Assembly: GCA_041656295.1 (NCBI GenBank)
Contig: JBBADV010000010.1
Span: forward strand, 1-64,000
Length of the DNA: 64,000 nucleotides
Reading direction: 5' to 3'
From: Kiritimatiellales bacterium
Lineage (GTDB): Bacteria; Verrucomicrobiota; Kiritimatiellia; Kiritimatiellales; Tichowtungiaceae
Part shown: positions 25,859 to 34,386 of the stretch, piece after piece
How the letters are laid out: each line of letters starts with the position of its first letter
Position numbering within the stretch: position 1 is the stretch's first letter
Position numbers and translations under genes: made by a program
The notes under the pieces: generated by a model
Seen by the model: the letters and a program-made list of their open reading frames with translations, nothing else
Database searches by the model: none
What the model was told of the DNA's origin: nothing

Positions 25859-26740
25859 ATGAGCGGCACAGCACAATCCGGAAAACTGAAACCGAAAGTG
25901 CAGCGGCTGCCGGAATGGATGCGGCGCCCGATTGCGACGGATCAGAATTATCCGGATGTCAGCAGGCTTTTATCCAGTCTGCAGTTGAATACGGTTTGCG
26001 CGAGTGCGAAGTGTCCGAACCGGCACGAATGCTGGAATCGCGGTACGGCAACGGTGATGATTCTCGGCAATACCTGTACGCGTAACTGCCGGTTTTGCAA
26101 CGTGAATACCGGCCGGCCGGACCCGGTTGATCCGGACGAGCCGGCGCGCGTAGCGGAAGCAGCACAGCGTTTAAATTTACGGCATGTTGTAGTTACGAGT
26201 GTAACGCGTGACGATCTGCCGGACGGCGGCGCATCCGCATTTGCGGCGACGATTCGCGCGGTGAAAGAGCGGCTTGCCGGTGTATCGGTCGAAGTGCTGA
26301 CTCCGGATTTTATCGAGCATCTGGATATTGTTTTAGATGCGGCACCGGATGTATTTAATCACAATCTCGAAACGGTGAAACGCCTGCAGGCGGAAATCCG
26401 TCCGCAGGCCGGCTATGAGCGGTCGCTGGCGACGCTGCGTAAGGCCGCGGAGCGGGGCGGATGCCATGTAAAATCCGGTTTGATGCTTGGCCTGGGAGAA
26501 ACGGATGATGAAGTTTTCGAATGCCTGTGCGATCTGTATGCCGCCGGAGTTCGGCTGTTAACGCTGGGGCAGTATCTGGCGCCGACGCGCGGGCATCATC
26601 CCGTTGACCGGTTTATTTCACCGGCACAGTTTGATGTATTTGCGGCAGCGGCGCGAAAAATGGGCTTTAAAGGTGTTGCCGCCGGGCCGCTGGTGCGTTC
26701 ATCATACCGGGCAGACGAACTGATTGAGCGCGACGGGTAA
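25859..26740 (+). CDS. lipA: Lipoyl synthase
   Basis: A radical-SAM enzyme that inserts two sulfurs into octanoyl groups on E2 and related proteins. At 293 residues it has both iron-sulfur cluster motifs: the auxiliary cluster 'CASAKCPNRHEC' and the SAM cluster 'CTRNCRFC', then 'VVVTSVTRDDLPDGGA'. The C-terminal 'AAGPLVRSSYRADE' supplies the conserved RSSYxA serine that ligates the auxiliary cluster. It would lipoylate the E2 encoded at 10.6 kb. The GT2 gene follows five bases after the stop. Confidence 0.96.
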   Translation: MSGTAQSGKLKPKVQRLPEWMRRPIATDQNYPDVSRLLSSLQLNTVCASAKCPNRHECWNRGTATVMILGNTCTRNCRFCNVNTGRPDPVDPDEPARVAEAAQRLNLRHVVVTSVTRDDLPDGGASAFAATIRAVKERLAGVSVEVLTPDFIEHLDIVLDAAPDVFNHNLETVKRLQAEIRPQAGYERSLATLRKAAERGGCHVKSGLMLGLGETDDEVFECLCDLYAAGVRLLTLGQYLAPTRGHHPVDRFISPAQFDVFAAAARKMGFKGVAAGPLVRSSYRADELIERDG

Positions 26741-26745
26741 GGAAA

Positions 26746-27489
26746 ATGCCGATTATTGCACAGTATAAAAAGGTGAACCGCATCGCAGTGCTGCTACCGG
26801 CATTTAATGAAGAGCTGACGGTCGGCGGAATTGTTGCACAGGCGAAGCGGTATATTCCGGACGTGATTGTAATTGATGACGCCTCGACGGATGCCACGGT
26901 ACGTCAGGCTGAATCCGCCGGCGCAACCGTTGTCCGCCGGAAAAGTAACGGCGGCAAAGGCGCCGCACTGGTGGAAGGCTTTAAATATATTCTGGCACAG
27001 AACTTCGACGCCGTCATAGCGATGGATGCCGACGGCTTTCATGACCCGCACGAAATTCCCAAATTTCTGGAAACCTATCATCGTACGCACCTGCCCGTGC
27101 TGATCGGCAACCGTATGGCGGATGCGCGTCATACACTGTCGACCATCCGCCGGTGGACGGTGCAGTTAATGAGCTACAGCCTCGACCGGTTTCTGAATGT
27201 GTATATACCCGATCCGCCGTGCGGGTTCCGGTTTTACCGGTGCGATGTGCTGCCGTTTCTGCTGGAAGAATCCACCCTGCCGTCGGAATTTGAGACACTG
27301 ATTAATGTTGCCGCGCGCCGGATCGGCACCGGTTCCGTGCGTATTTCGCGCCGGATTCGCAAGCACAAAAGTTTTATCTCGCCGCTCCGCGACCTCGTCC
27401 GGTTTGCACGCGTGCTGTTCCGTTATTATCAGCGGCGGCGCAGACTGCGCAACAGTGCTCGCGTGAAGCTGGTCCGGGAAGAAGTTTGA
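26746..27489 (+). CDS. Family 2 glycosyltransferase
   Basis: A 247-residue GT-A transferase of dolichyl/undecaprenyl-phosphate mannosyl- or glucosyltransferase type. N-terminal 'VLLPAFNEELTVGGIV', the nucleotide-binding 'VIDDASTDAT', and the metal motif 'AMDADGFHDP' are clear. There is no membrane segment, but the C-terminus is strongly basic ('YYQRRRRLRNSARVK'), which could bring it to the membrane. It is coupled to lipA by a 5-bp gap, though a functional link is not obvious. Donor and acceptor are unknown. Confidence 0.85.
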   Translation: MPIIAQYKKVNRIAVLLPAFNEELTVGGIVAQAKRYIPDVIVIDDASTDATVRQAESAGATVVRRKSNGGKGAALVEGFKYILAQNFDAVIAMDADGFHDPHEIPKFLETYHRTHLPVLIGNRMADARHTLSTIRRWTVQLMSYSLDRFLNVYIPDPPCGFRFYRCDVLPFLLEESTLPSEFETLINVAARRIGTGSVRISRRIRKHKSFISPLRDLVRFARVLFRYYQRRRRLRNSARVKLVREEV

Positions 27490-27534
27490 GCAGCCGCCGG
27501 ACAACGCCGGTTTTTGACATTCAGACTATTCCTC

Positions 27535-28449
27535 TTATCCCTTTTCTTTCTGCGCGCTGAAAGTTTCAAGCAGCGAAAGAGTGATAACTCCGGCAATCAT
27601 CATCGCAATCGCGATGGCAGTTTCCATCTCCGCCGGCGGCAGGAAATAATCGTAGCCGATTACTTTTTCTTTCACATTTCCGGCGGTTTTAAAGACCTGT
27701 GTAATTTCACTTTTCCACGGCCATAGAATACAGAGCGATCCAAAAATAAATCCGGTAAGCAGTGAAATGGTTGCGTCGTGGAATTTCTTTAAAATCCAGC
27801 CGAGAAAGTGTGAAAACGCCAGCAATCCGATTGCAGCGCCGGCAGCAACCGGAATCAGAATTTCAAGCCGCAGGTTCACTACCGCATCAATCATGATCAG
27901 CTGATAGTTCCCCATCAGCAGCAGCACATATGAGCCGGACAGTCCCGGCAGAATCATACTGCAAATAGCAATGATGCCGCAGAGAAACAGATAAAAAACG
28001 GACGCGTTTTCTTCCGCCGGCGGCAAAAATGCGATGGATGCCGCAGCGGCGGTTCCGGCGGCAAAAAAAATAATTACACCGGCGGAAATCCGGCGGACTT
28101 TGTTCATCACAAAAAAAACAGAGGCGAGAATCAGTCCGAAGAAAAATGACCAGACATACAGTTCATAGTTTTCAAACAGATAGCTCAGCACGCGGGCAAA
28201 TACTAAAATACCGATAAAAATTCCGGCGCCGACTGCGCTGAGAAACCAGAAATTAATGTGGTTCAGCAGCGCTTTAATTTTTCCGGTGAGGAGCAGTTTC
28301 AGCGCGGTAAGATCAAACGAGCGCAGCGATTGAATCAGTTTTTCAAAAATTCCGGTGAGCAGGGCAATCGTTCCGCCGGAAACGCCGGGGATAACATTGG
28401 CGGCACCCATCAGCATGCCTTTAACTGCATTAATAATAAACTCACTCAT
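27535..28449 (-). CDS. DUF368 membrane protein (PopT-type undecaprenyl-phosphate translocase)
   Basis: A 304-residue polytopic protein. The signature 'ANVIPGVSGGTIALLTGIFE' stands near the N-terminus and a related 'ICSMILPGLSGSYVLLLMGNY' in the middle, showing the family's internal duplication. DUF368 proteins have been reported as undecaprenyl-phosphate translocases that recycle the lipid carrier to the inner leaflet. The convergent neighbour is a GT2 that may use such a lipid (inference). ATG 28449 starts the conserved 'MSEFIINAVKGMLMG'. Confidence 0.88.
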   Translation of the reverse strand: MSEFIINAVKGMLMGAANVIPGVSGGTIALLTGIFEKLIQSLRSFDLTALKLLLTGKIKALLNHINFWFLSAVGAGIFIGILVFARVLSYLFENYELYVWSFFFGLILASVFFVMNKVRRISAGVIIFFAAGTAAAASIAFLPPAEENASVFYLFLCGIIAICSMILPGLSGSYVLLLMGNYQLIMIDAVVNLRLEILIPVAAGAAIGLLAFSHFLGWILKKFHDATISLLTGFIFGSLCILWPWKSEITQVFKTAGNVKEKVIGYDYFLPPAEMETAIAIAMMIAGVITLSLLETFSAQKEKG

Positions 28450-28482
28450 AAATCCCTTTCCAGTTCATACGGAAAACCGGTG

Positions 28483-28511
28483 ACGCTAGTTGGTGCGGTG
28501 GAAAAAGTCAA
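28483..28511 (-). promoter_or_regulatory. Promoter candidate for the DUF368 gene
   Basis: On the minus strand TTGACT (28511-28506), 17-bp spacer, TAGCGT (28488-28483). It overlaps the divergent region with the nifU-like promoter. Confidence 0.4.
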
Positions 28512-28519
28512 TGTAGCTG

Positions 28520-28548
28520 TTGTCAGGGTTCCATTGATGCGTTACATT
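28520..28548 (+). promoter_or_regulatory. Promoter candidate for the NifU-like gene
   Basis: TTGTCA at 28520-28525, 17-bp spacer, TACATT at 28543-28548. The predicted start is about 18 bases before ATG 28573. Confidence 0.5.
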
Positions 28549-28572
28549 CACCGCAAATTCAAAGGAGTGTTT

Positions 28573-28821
28573 ATGACCGATCATGAAATTCTCGATGCCT
28601 CTGAAAAGCTTTTTGCTGAAGAAATCAATCCGGCGCTCGCTACACACGGCGGCGGCGCAACCATTGCCACCGTGAAAAACGGCAGAGTGTATGTCGAACT
28701 GCAGGGCGGGTGCCGCGGCTGTATGGGTGCGCGCATGACCATGAAGAATGGAATCGAACGCCTGCTGAAAGAAAAAATCCCGGCAGTCATTGAGGTAATC
28801 GACGCCACAAATCACGGGTAA
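28573..28821 (+). CDS. NifU-like C-terminal domain protein (Fe-S scaffold/carrier)
   Basis: An 82-residue protein matching the NifU C-terminal/Nfu domain: 'INPALATHGGGATIATV' and the cluster-binding 'ELQGGCRGCMGARMTMK' with CxxC. It probably carries 4Fe-4S clusters to client enzymes such as LipA. AAAGGAG lies before ATG 28573. Longer in-frame sequence upstream is not coding-like and overlaps the divergent promoters. Confidence 0.9.
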   Translation: MTDHEILDASEKLFAEEINPALATHGGGATIATVKNGRVYVELQGGCRGCMGARMTMKNGIERLLKEKIPAVIEVIDATNHG

Positions 28822-28866
28822 TCGCTGTTATGTTGACTGTCGGTCTGAACGCCGGATAAACACCTT

Positions 28867-30231
28867 ATGAAAATACAAAAAACGACAGTGGGTGCAATTG
28901 ATTCAGATGTGCTGGCGTTTACGGCAGGACGCGATATTGAACTGGATATGAACCTGATTGCGGCGGACTGCATCGGTACGGCGGCGCATGTGACCATGCT
29001 TTCAAAAATGAAAGTTAAACCGGCGCTGATTACGGAGGCGGAACGCAAAAAAGTGATCGGGGAATTGAATGAGGTGTTACGAACCGCCGCCGCTGGAAAA
29101 TTTAAAATCCGGCTGGCAGATCAGGATGTACACCTTGCGGTGGAGCGCACGCTGACGGAAAAACTCGGAGATCTCGGTAAAAAAATTCATACAGCCCGCA
29201 GCCGTAACGATCAGGTCGCGGTGGATTTGCGTTTATATTCGCGTGAACAGATTTTAAATGCACTGGAAGAGGCGGCGGCGCTGATTGCGGCGCTGCTGAC
29301 GTTCGCCAGGAAAAACGAAACGGTGCCGATGGTCGGCCGGACGCACATGCAGCCGGGTATGCCGTCGTCGGTCGGGCTGTGGGCGGCGGCACACGCTGAA
29401 AGTCTGCTGGATGATTGTGCACTGCTGGTGAGTGCCTACGAATTGAACGATCAGTGTCCGCTTGGCTCGGCAGCGAGTTACGGCGTGCCGCTGCCGATTG
29501 ATCGTGAACTTACGGCCGGGCTGCTCGGATTCAGCCGTGCGACGCATACGGTACTGTATGCGAATAACAGTCGCGGCAAGCTGGAAAGCATCATTCTCGG
29601 CGCGATGAGCCAGGTGATGCTGTCGCTGTCACGTCTGGCGCAGGACCTGATGATTTTTACGATGCCGGAATTTAACTATTTTACACTGCCTGATGGACTG
29701 ACCACCGGCAGCAGCATTATGCCGCAGAAAAAAAATCCGGATGTGATCGAGCTGGTGCGTGCCCGTGCATCGCGCGTGAAAGCGTGCGAGCTGGCGGTGT
29801 ACGATTTGATTAAAGCCTCACCCGGCGGTTACAACCGTGATCTGCAGGAGGCAAAAGAACCGTTCATGGAGGGTATTGCCACCACGCGCGCATGCCTGCG
29901 TGTGCTTGCACCGTTTGTGCAGGCAATCAAAGTGAACAAAAAAGCGCTGCTCGCCGGATTTTCGCCGGATGTGTTTGCTACCGACCGCGCGCTCAAACTG
30001 GTGGCTGACGGTATGCCGTTCCGCGATGCGTATCATCATGTAAAAAATAATCTTGGCGAACTGGTGAATGTAAATCCGGTTGATGCCATCCAGCAGAAAA
30101 TACATCTCGGTGCGCCGCTCGGCATTAAGTGGAGCCTGTTGAAAGACCGCATGAAAGCTGTGAACGAAACGGTGCGCGAAGAACGCCGGTCGATTCGCGC
30201 TGCGATTAAAAAACTGATGACTGTAAAGTAA
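28867..30231 (+). CDS. argH: Argininosuccinate lyase
   Basis: Last step of arginine synthesis: splits argininosuccinate into arginine and fumarate. The 454-residue fumarase-superfamily enzyme has 'KKIHTARSRNDQVAVDLRL', 'MVGRTHMQPGMPSSVGLW', and the superfamily signature 'GSSIMPQKKNPDVIEL' with the catalytic Ser loop. The N-terminal 'FTAGRDIELDMNLIAADC' is normal for the family. It is the last gene before the IS30-bounded island. Confidence 0.96.
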   Translation: MKIQKTTVGAIDSDVLAFTAGRDIELDMNLIAADCIGTAAHVTMLSKMKVKPALITEAERKKVIGELNEVLRTAAAGKFKIRLADQDVHLAVERTLTEKLGDLGKKIHTARSRNDQVAVDLRLYSREQILNALEEAAALIAALLTFARKNETVPMVGRTHMQPGMPSSVGLWAAAHAESLLDDCALLVSAYELNDQCPLGSAASYGVPLPIDRELTAGLLGFSRATHTVLYANNSRGKLESIILGAMSQVMLSLSRLAQDLMIFTMPEFNYFTLPDGLTTGSSIMPQKKNPDVIELVRARASRVKACELAVYDLIKASPGGYNRDLQEAKEPFMEGIATTRACLRVLAPFVQAIKVNKKALLAGFSPDVFATDRALKLVADGMPFRDAYHHVKNNLGELVNVNPVDAIQQKIHLGAPLGIKWSLLKDRMKAVNETVREERRSIRAAIKKLMTVK

Positions 30232-30305
30232 AAGCGGTATATTTGTTTTTCGGTGCCGGCAATTCACCTTCCACCGCTCTTTACTATCCCCGCCGGCGGT
30301 AATGC

Positions 30306-30352
30306 GGCAGATTGTAAAAGCAGGTGTCCGGTTAGAGTTTTTGTTTCATGCC
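30306..30352 (+). repeat. Left terminal inverted repeat of the island
   Basis: Starts GGCAGATTGTAAAAGCAGGT. It matches the reverse complement of 33491-33539 at about 40 of 48 positions with one indel. Confidence 0.75.
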
Positions 30353-30520
30353 GCTGCTGCCTGATTGGATCGTTCTTCAGCGGTCTCAAAATTCAATAAT
30401 TTTTACGGGCAGGTGTTGAGCCCTGTTTCGATTTCCTGGATCATTTTTTACTGATTCGCCCCAGCCTGTCCCCTTTCGGAAAGGCAGTCTCCATAATATT
30501 TCGACATTTGTTGTGAGGCT
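30347..30520 (-). pseudogene. IS30-family transposase C-terminal remnant (left copy)
   Basis: On the minus strand the reading frame contains 'IQEIETGLNTCP', a stop, then 'KLLNFETAEERSNQAAAA' and a final stop at about 30347. This parallels the right-hand copy ('LREIETWINTCPRKLLNSAT'). An upstream piece in another frame (about 30470-30515) resembles the 'RFIPK' region. It is more decayed than the right copy. Confidence 0.6.
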
Positions 30521-30537
30521 CTCCATTCTCTGCCGTC

Positions 30538-30700
30538 TTATGCTGCCCTCGGCTCTAATTCATAAAGCCGTTCCATGTTCAGGCAGCGCCGTGTACCCCA
30601 TTGGGTTCCGGCGATATGCCGCAACCATGTCGCGACCAGCATCAGTGCCGATTGGCCGTCCGGGAAGCTGCCCGCCACCCGGGCGCATCGGCGGCTCTCT
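30538..30700 (-). pseudogene. IS256-family transposase C-terminal remnant
   Basis: Minus-strand frame ending at TAA 30538-30540 reads 'SFPDGQSALMLVATWLRHIA' and then 'GTQWGTRRCLNMERL', the C-terminal signature of IS256/mutator transposases (FPdg.sALmLv.arLrh....W..rrYlnM). There is no N-terminal part. It lies between the left IS30 remnant and the 35-bp repeat. Confidence 0.6.
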
Positions 30701-30731
30701 TTTCAATTGTGCAAAACTTTTTGTACATTAT
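30697..30731 (+). repeat. 35-bp repeat shared with 862-896
   Basis: Starts CTCTTTTCAATTGTGCAAAA; 31 of 35 bases match the inverted copy at 862-896. It lies directly upstream of the promoter of the beta-helix gene, so a regulatory role is possible. Confidence 0.5.
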
Positions 30732-30735
30732 CAGG

Positions 30736-30765
30736 TTTACTTTTCTTTCTCCCCCCGCGTATAAT
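30736..30765 (+). promoter_or_regulatory. Promoter candidate for the beta-helix gene
   Basis: TTTACT (30736-30741), 18-bp spacer, TATAAT (30760-30765), then an 85-nt leader with AGGAG before ATG 30851. Confidence 0.5.
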
Positions 30766-30850
30766 GTACAGTTTAGCATTACGAAATGATAGCGTTGCGA
30801 AGGGTGTAGTAATGTTGAAGCGTATGGGACACTCATAGGAGCAGTTTATA

Positions 30851-33197
30851 ATGATGGCACGTATCTTTAAAAATGATCTGCAGCGGATACTCGCAGCCAG
30901 TACTTTGCTGGTGATGTCCGCCGCGCAGGCGTGGGCTGGCAATACCGTTCAAGTTCTATCAGGTGACTCTATTCAGGCGGCAATCGACCTGGCAGCACCT
31001 GGCGATACAATCGAGGTGGCCGCTGGCACCTATACTGAACTCATCACAATTGACAAGCAGGACCTGACACTTAAGGCGGTTGGCGCGGCGGTGATCACTT
31101 TCCCCACGGTTGCCAATGATAAGTCGGTCGTGACGATTACGGCCAGCGGGGTGGTCTTGGACGGATTTGAGATCACGACCGAGGCTGGTAATAAGGTGGT
31201 CGGCCTGATTGTGTCGGCGGCGACTGTCAGCGTGCGCAATGTAACGATTCATGATTTTGTGGGTGCTCTGATTCGCCCCAATGGTGCGCATAATCTGTTA
31301 ATCGAGAACTGCACGCTCTACAACGGCAAGGACAGAAGTATTTATGGCAATGCCAAAAGCGATAATGTGACCATTAAAGGGTGCTATCTGGCGGACACCG
31401 TGGGGATTCAGATCAGGGCAGGTAACAACTGGACATTCGACGGCAACTACATTGCCGGACGCCACATCTGGGACGAGAATGTCAAATTCCCCTTCCAGAG
31501 TGCCTCGTATGGCGTGGCACTGGACGCAGGCAGTGGTCACACAGCAGTGAATAACGTAATCGTCGGTATTTCTGAAGTAGGGATTAAGGTTGAAGTTGCC
31601 AACTGTACGATTATCAACAACACGATCGCCTTTTGCCACGACTGGAAATCCTCCTATAGTTATCCGATGGTCGACCAGCCGCACAACGCTGGCAATGGCT
31701 TTGCCATCCGCTTCAAAAATGTCACGGGAGCGGTTGTCCGCAACAACAACCTCGCCTACAACTATCGCGGAATCGGGATTAACCCGGGGGCTGTGGGACC
31801 GGACGCTGCATCTGTCATTGCCTTTAATAATGTTTTTGGCGGCGAGTATGCGGGGTTGGAGGCACTGGGCTATACTGCGGGGGTGGACTGGGTGAATGAA
31901 AAGGAACCGGCCGACGGCTTTGACTGGGACCCTGGACTGGCGAGCATTAATTCTGCGTGGCAGGCCGGTCAGGCCGGTAATATCAGCGCGGATCCCAAAC
32001 TGGTCTCGCTCTTCCCCTATTAACCCGCGTCTGGGGCCGGTCAGCAGCTGTATCGATGCCGGCCAGGACAAAGGCAGTCTGACCGTCGATTTTGACGGCA
32101 ACCCGCGTGTGCGGGACGGTTACCGGATCGGTGCAGAGAGTGTAGATATCGGGGCGTTTGAGGCTCCGTATATGATCCCTGAGATTGTCTATATTGATGG
32201 AGAGTTTGCATCGGGTAACCGCGCGGGACAGGTCGTGGGGTACAACGCCTTTACCACGATTCAGGCCGGAATTGATCTGGTGGCAACGGGTGGTGTCGTC
32301 CGTGTGGCCGCCGGCGATTACGAGGAAACGCTGACGGTGACGAAGCCACTGGCACTTTTATCGGAGTCGGGTGCGGAAAACACGGTGATTCGCAACACCT
32401 ATATGGCGGATGTGGCGACGCTCAGTGTGCTGGCAGGTCCCGTACAGGTGGGTGATGAGGGGCAGGGTTTCACGCTTGTGGGGTTTGATTCCAGTGAGGC
32501 CGGGCAGGTAGCTGTGCAGGTCGGCAGTGAGGCCAGTGAAAGTACACGGATCAATTACAATCGCTTTTCTCGTGGCAGCGGGGCAGGCGTTAGCGCGGTT
32601 GTCAACCTGGGTGACAATGAATTGGATGCGGAGAAAAACTGGTTTGATGCGGAGAGTGGCCCCACACACAGTTCGAACCCTGATGGCCGCGGTGCAGCCG
32701 TGAGTGACTTTGTCAGATTCAACCCCTGGTATACAGATAGCGCCCTGACCCAGCTGTATGAGCCCGCGGACGGGAGCGAGCAGACAACCGCCCTCGGCAC
32801 CCCGCTGGCCTGGCTGGAGCAGAATGGCATTGTTCCTCCTGCAGAGGGGCCTATGGATTGGGATGCGCTTGATCTGGAGGACAGTGATGGCGATGGCATT
32901 CCCAACTGGCAGGAGTATCGGGACGGTACAGATCCCAGGGATGCTGAATCTCTGCTCAAGTTTGTGACGATCGAGTGGTGCAACGATGACAAATTCTATC
33001 TGGAGTGGCTCGGCGGTACCAACGGCTTGGGCACACCGTACGACATCGAGTTCACACCCACCCTCAATCCGGCCAACTGGCAGCGGATTGGGCAGCGCGA
33101 GCGGGTCCAGGGAGTCCATGACTGGATGAGTCCCAGCCTCATGACAACCCCCAGTGGGTTCTTCCGCATTGCGACACCTCTCTCCGCAACCGAGTAA
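30851..33197 (+). pseudogene. Secreted right-handed beta-helix protein gene, broken by one frameshift
   Basis: The first frame (30851-32023) begins with a signal peptide ('ILAASTLLVMSAAQAWAGNT') and continues as a parallel beta-helix of the pectate-lyase/NosD type ('SIQAAIDLAAPGDTIEVAAG', repeated 'NNxI' turns). It stops at TAA after 'DPKLVSLFPY'. The protein resumes in the next frame at about 32025 with 'NPRLGPVSSCIDAGQDKGSL', a second helix set ('FTTIQAGIDLVATGGVVRVA'), a Ca-binding-like 'DSDGDGIPNWQEYRDGTDP', and a C-terminal beta domain ending 'FFRIATPLSATE'. Removing one base near TTCCCCTATTAACCC would restore about 780 residues. It could be a real mutation or a read error. Its base usage differs from the neighbours, fitting transfer with the island. 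Confidence 0.8.
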
Positions 33198-33327
33198 TAC
33201 CGCACCGGCAACGCCTCCATCTGAGGGCCGGTGGCGATGGCCGCGCGCAGCTCTTCCGCGAAGTCTTTGTCGCGGCTGAGGTCTTGTATGAGAGAACACG
33301 TCGAACCGGAAACGGTCTCCGTCAAAC

Positions 33328-33498
33328 GCGGTTGAGCCGGTCCGGTTTATCCGCCGGTTCATTCCCAAAGACCGCCGGCTCGGGCGCATGAAAATCAATA
33401 CCCTTCGGGAGATCGAAACGTGGATCAATACCTGTCCACGAAAACTATTGAATTCTGCAACCGCCGAAGAACGGTTTAATCAGGAAATGGCAGCATGA
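33328..33498 (+). pseudogene. IS30-family transposase C-terminal remnant (right copy)
   Basis: Plus-strand frame 'PVRFIRRFIPKDRRLGRMK', 'LREIETWINTCPRKLLNSAT', 'AEERFNQEMAA' and TGA at 33496-33498. This is the end of an IS30 DDE transposase (RFIPK ... iN..PRK.L...T..E.F). The N-terminal two thirds are missing. Between 33198 and 33327 I recognise no gene. A minus-strand frame there reads 'LSRDKDFAEELRAAIATG', which looks protein-like but I cannot name it. Confidence 0.7.
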
Positions 33499-33539
33499 AA
33501 CACAAAACTAAAACCGGACACTTGCGTTTACAATCTGCC
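33491..33539 (-). repeat. Right terminal inverted repeat of the island
   Basis: Reverse complement starts GGCAGATTGTAAACGCAAGT and matches the left end at 30306. The island edge is 80 bp upstream of infA. Confidence 0.75.
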
Positions 33540-33576
33540 CCGCCGGCGGTAATGTGAAAATCTTTTAATTTCATGC

Positions 33577-33604
33577 TTGTACGCTTTTCTGGCAGCTGTA
33601 AAGT
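33577..33604 (+). promoter_or_regulatory. Promoter candidate for the infA-rplQ cluster
   Basis: TTGTAC (33577-33582), 16-bp spacer, TAAAGT (33599-33604), giving a short leader before ATG 33619. It is weakly supported but is the only candidate between the island end and the ribosomal genes. Confidence 0.35.
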
Positions 33605-33618
33605 GTATTGTTCTAAAA

Positions 33619-33834
33619 ATGGGTGAAAGAGAGACTATTTTACTGGACGCACGGCTGGATGCTGTGATAGATAGTCACGCTTTTCGTGCCGTATTAGGTA
33701 ATGGGCATATATTCACTGCCTATATCGCAGTACGGGACCGGGAAAAGAAACCTCCGGAAAGCGGCAGTGATGTGAAGGTGGAAATGTCGCCGTACAATAT
33801 GAGTGCGGGGCGGATTATTATAGGTGATTTATGA
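33619..33834 (+). CDS. infA: Translation initiation factor IF-1 (divergent)
   Basis: A 71-residue OB-fold protein in the position of infA, directly before rpmJ and rpsM. The C-terminal 'SDVKVEMSPYNMSAGRIIIG' matches IF-1 ('GDxVxVExSPYDxxxGRI'), and 'AFRAVLGNGHIFTAYIA' matches 'MFRVELENGHxVLAHIS'. The N-terminus ('MGERETILLDARLDAVI') and the region 'RDREKKPPESG' are unusual. No clear ribosome-binding site precedes ATG 33619. Its TGA overlaps the rpmJ start (ATGA). Confidence 0.8.
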   Translation: MGERETILLDARLDAVIDSHAFRAVLGNGHIFTAYIAVRDREKKPPESGSDVKVEMSPYNMSAGRIIIGDL

Positions 33835-33947
33835 AGGTTAAGGCATCAGTAAAAAAGATCAGTGCTGACGACAAGATTGTGCGTCGTAAAGGGCGCGTAT
33901 ATGTAATTAATAAACGCAATCCCCGGCACAAACAGCGTCAGGGCTAA
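33831..33947 (+). CDS. rpmJ: Ribosomal protein L36, cysteine-free form
   Basis: A 38-residue protein: starts 'MKVKASVKKISADDKIVRRK' and ends 'NPRHKQRQG'. This is bL36 with all zinc-ligand cysteines replaced (the usual 'KKICRNCKIIRRKG' reads 'KKISADDKIVRRKG'), the zinc-independent 'C-minus' type. The start overlaps the infA stop, and rpsM follows after 17 bp with AAGGAG. Confidence 0.93.
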   Translation: MKVKASVKKISADDKIVRRKGRVYVINKRNPRHKQRQG

Positions 33948-33964
33948 GAAGGAGCAGTTAAATT

Positions 33965-34366
33965 ATGCCTCGTATCATTGGTGTAGATATTCCTAATAAA
34001 AAGCGTCTTGAATACGCATTGACTTATATTTACGGACTCGGTCTGGTGAAATCACGCGAAGTGATCGACAAAGCCGGCCTTGATCCCGCTAAGCGGGCGG
34101 ATGCATTGAGTGCTGATGAAATCAGCAGACTGACAACTGTACTTCGTACAGATTATATTATCGAAGGTGATTTGCGCCGCGAAACGGCTCAAAACATCCG
34201 CCGTCTGATTTCAATTAACAGCTATCGCGGCATCCGTCACCGCCGCGGTCTGCCGGTACGCGGACAGCGTACGAAAACGAATGCGCGTACACGTAAAGGT
34301 AAAGCCCGTACCGTTGGTGTAATTCGCGGTAAAGAAGCCCGTTCGGCGGCAAAAGCAGGAAAATAA
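33965..34366 (+). CDS. rpsM: Ribosomal protein S13
   Basis: Head protein of the 30S subunit contacting the P-site tRNA and 50S bridge. The 133-residue sequence has 'MPRIIGVDIPNKKRLEYALT', the helix-two-turn-helix part, 'SYRGIRHRRGLPVRGQRTKT' and a basic tail, all as expected. It is preceded by AAGGAG and is the third gene of the cluster. Confidence 0.97.
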   Translation: MPRIIGVDIPNKKRLEYALTYIYGLGLVKSREVIDKAGLDPAKRADALSADEISRLTTVLRTDYIIEGDLRRETAQNIRRLISINSYRGIRHRRGLPVRGQRTKTNARTRKGKARTVGVIRGKEARSAAKAGK

Positions 34367-34386
34367 TTTTAGTATAGGATTGTGTT

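Larger units (their letters stand above)
30288..33554. mobile_element. IS30-bounded island carrying a secreted beta-helix gene
   Basis: Two inverted copies of an IS30-type 3' end, outward facing, enclose 3.2 kb. The left end is 30306-30352 and the right end is 33491-33539. Each is preceded inward by the decayed C-terminus of the same transposase. The identical 17-bp direct repeat CCCCGCCGGCGGTAATG flanks both sides (30288-30304, 33538-33554). Its core CCGCCGGCGG is a perfect palindrome, and IS30-family elements are known to prefer palindromic targets. Inside are an IS256 remnant, a 35-bp repeat and the frameshifted beta-helix gene. Confidence 0.65.

Noticed and set aside
27490..27534. Terminator in the convergent GT2/DUF368 gap
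   Set aside because: CCGGACAACGCCGGTTTTT offers only a 4-bp stem; too weak to list as a feature.
32358..33428. Long minus-strand open frame (about 356 codons) opposite the beta-helix gene
   Set aside because: It is antisense to a clearly coding region, has no family motif, and its residues (many Arg, His, Gly) reflect the complement of the sense codons.
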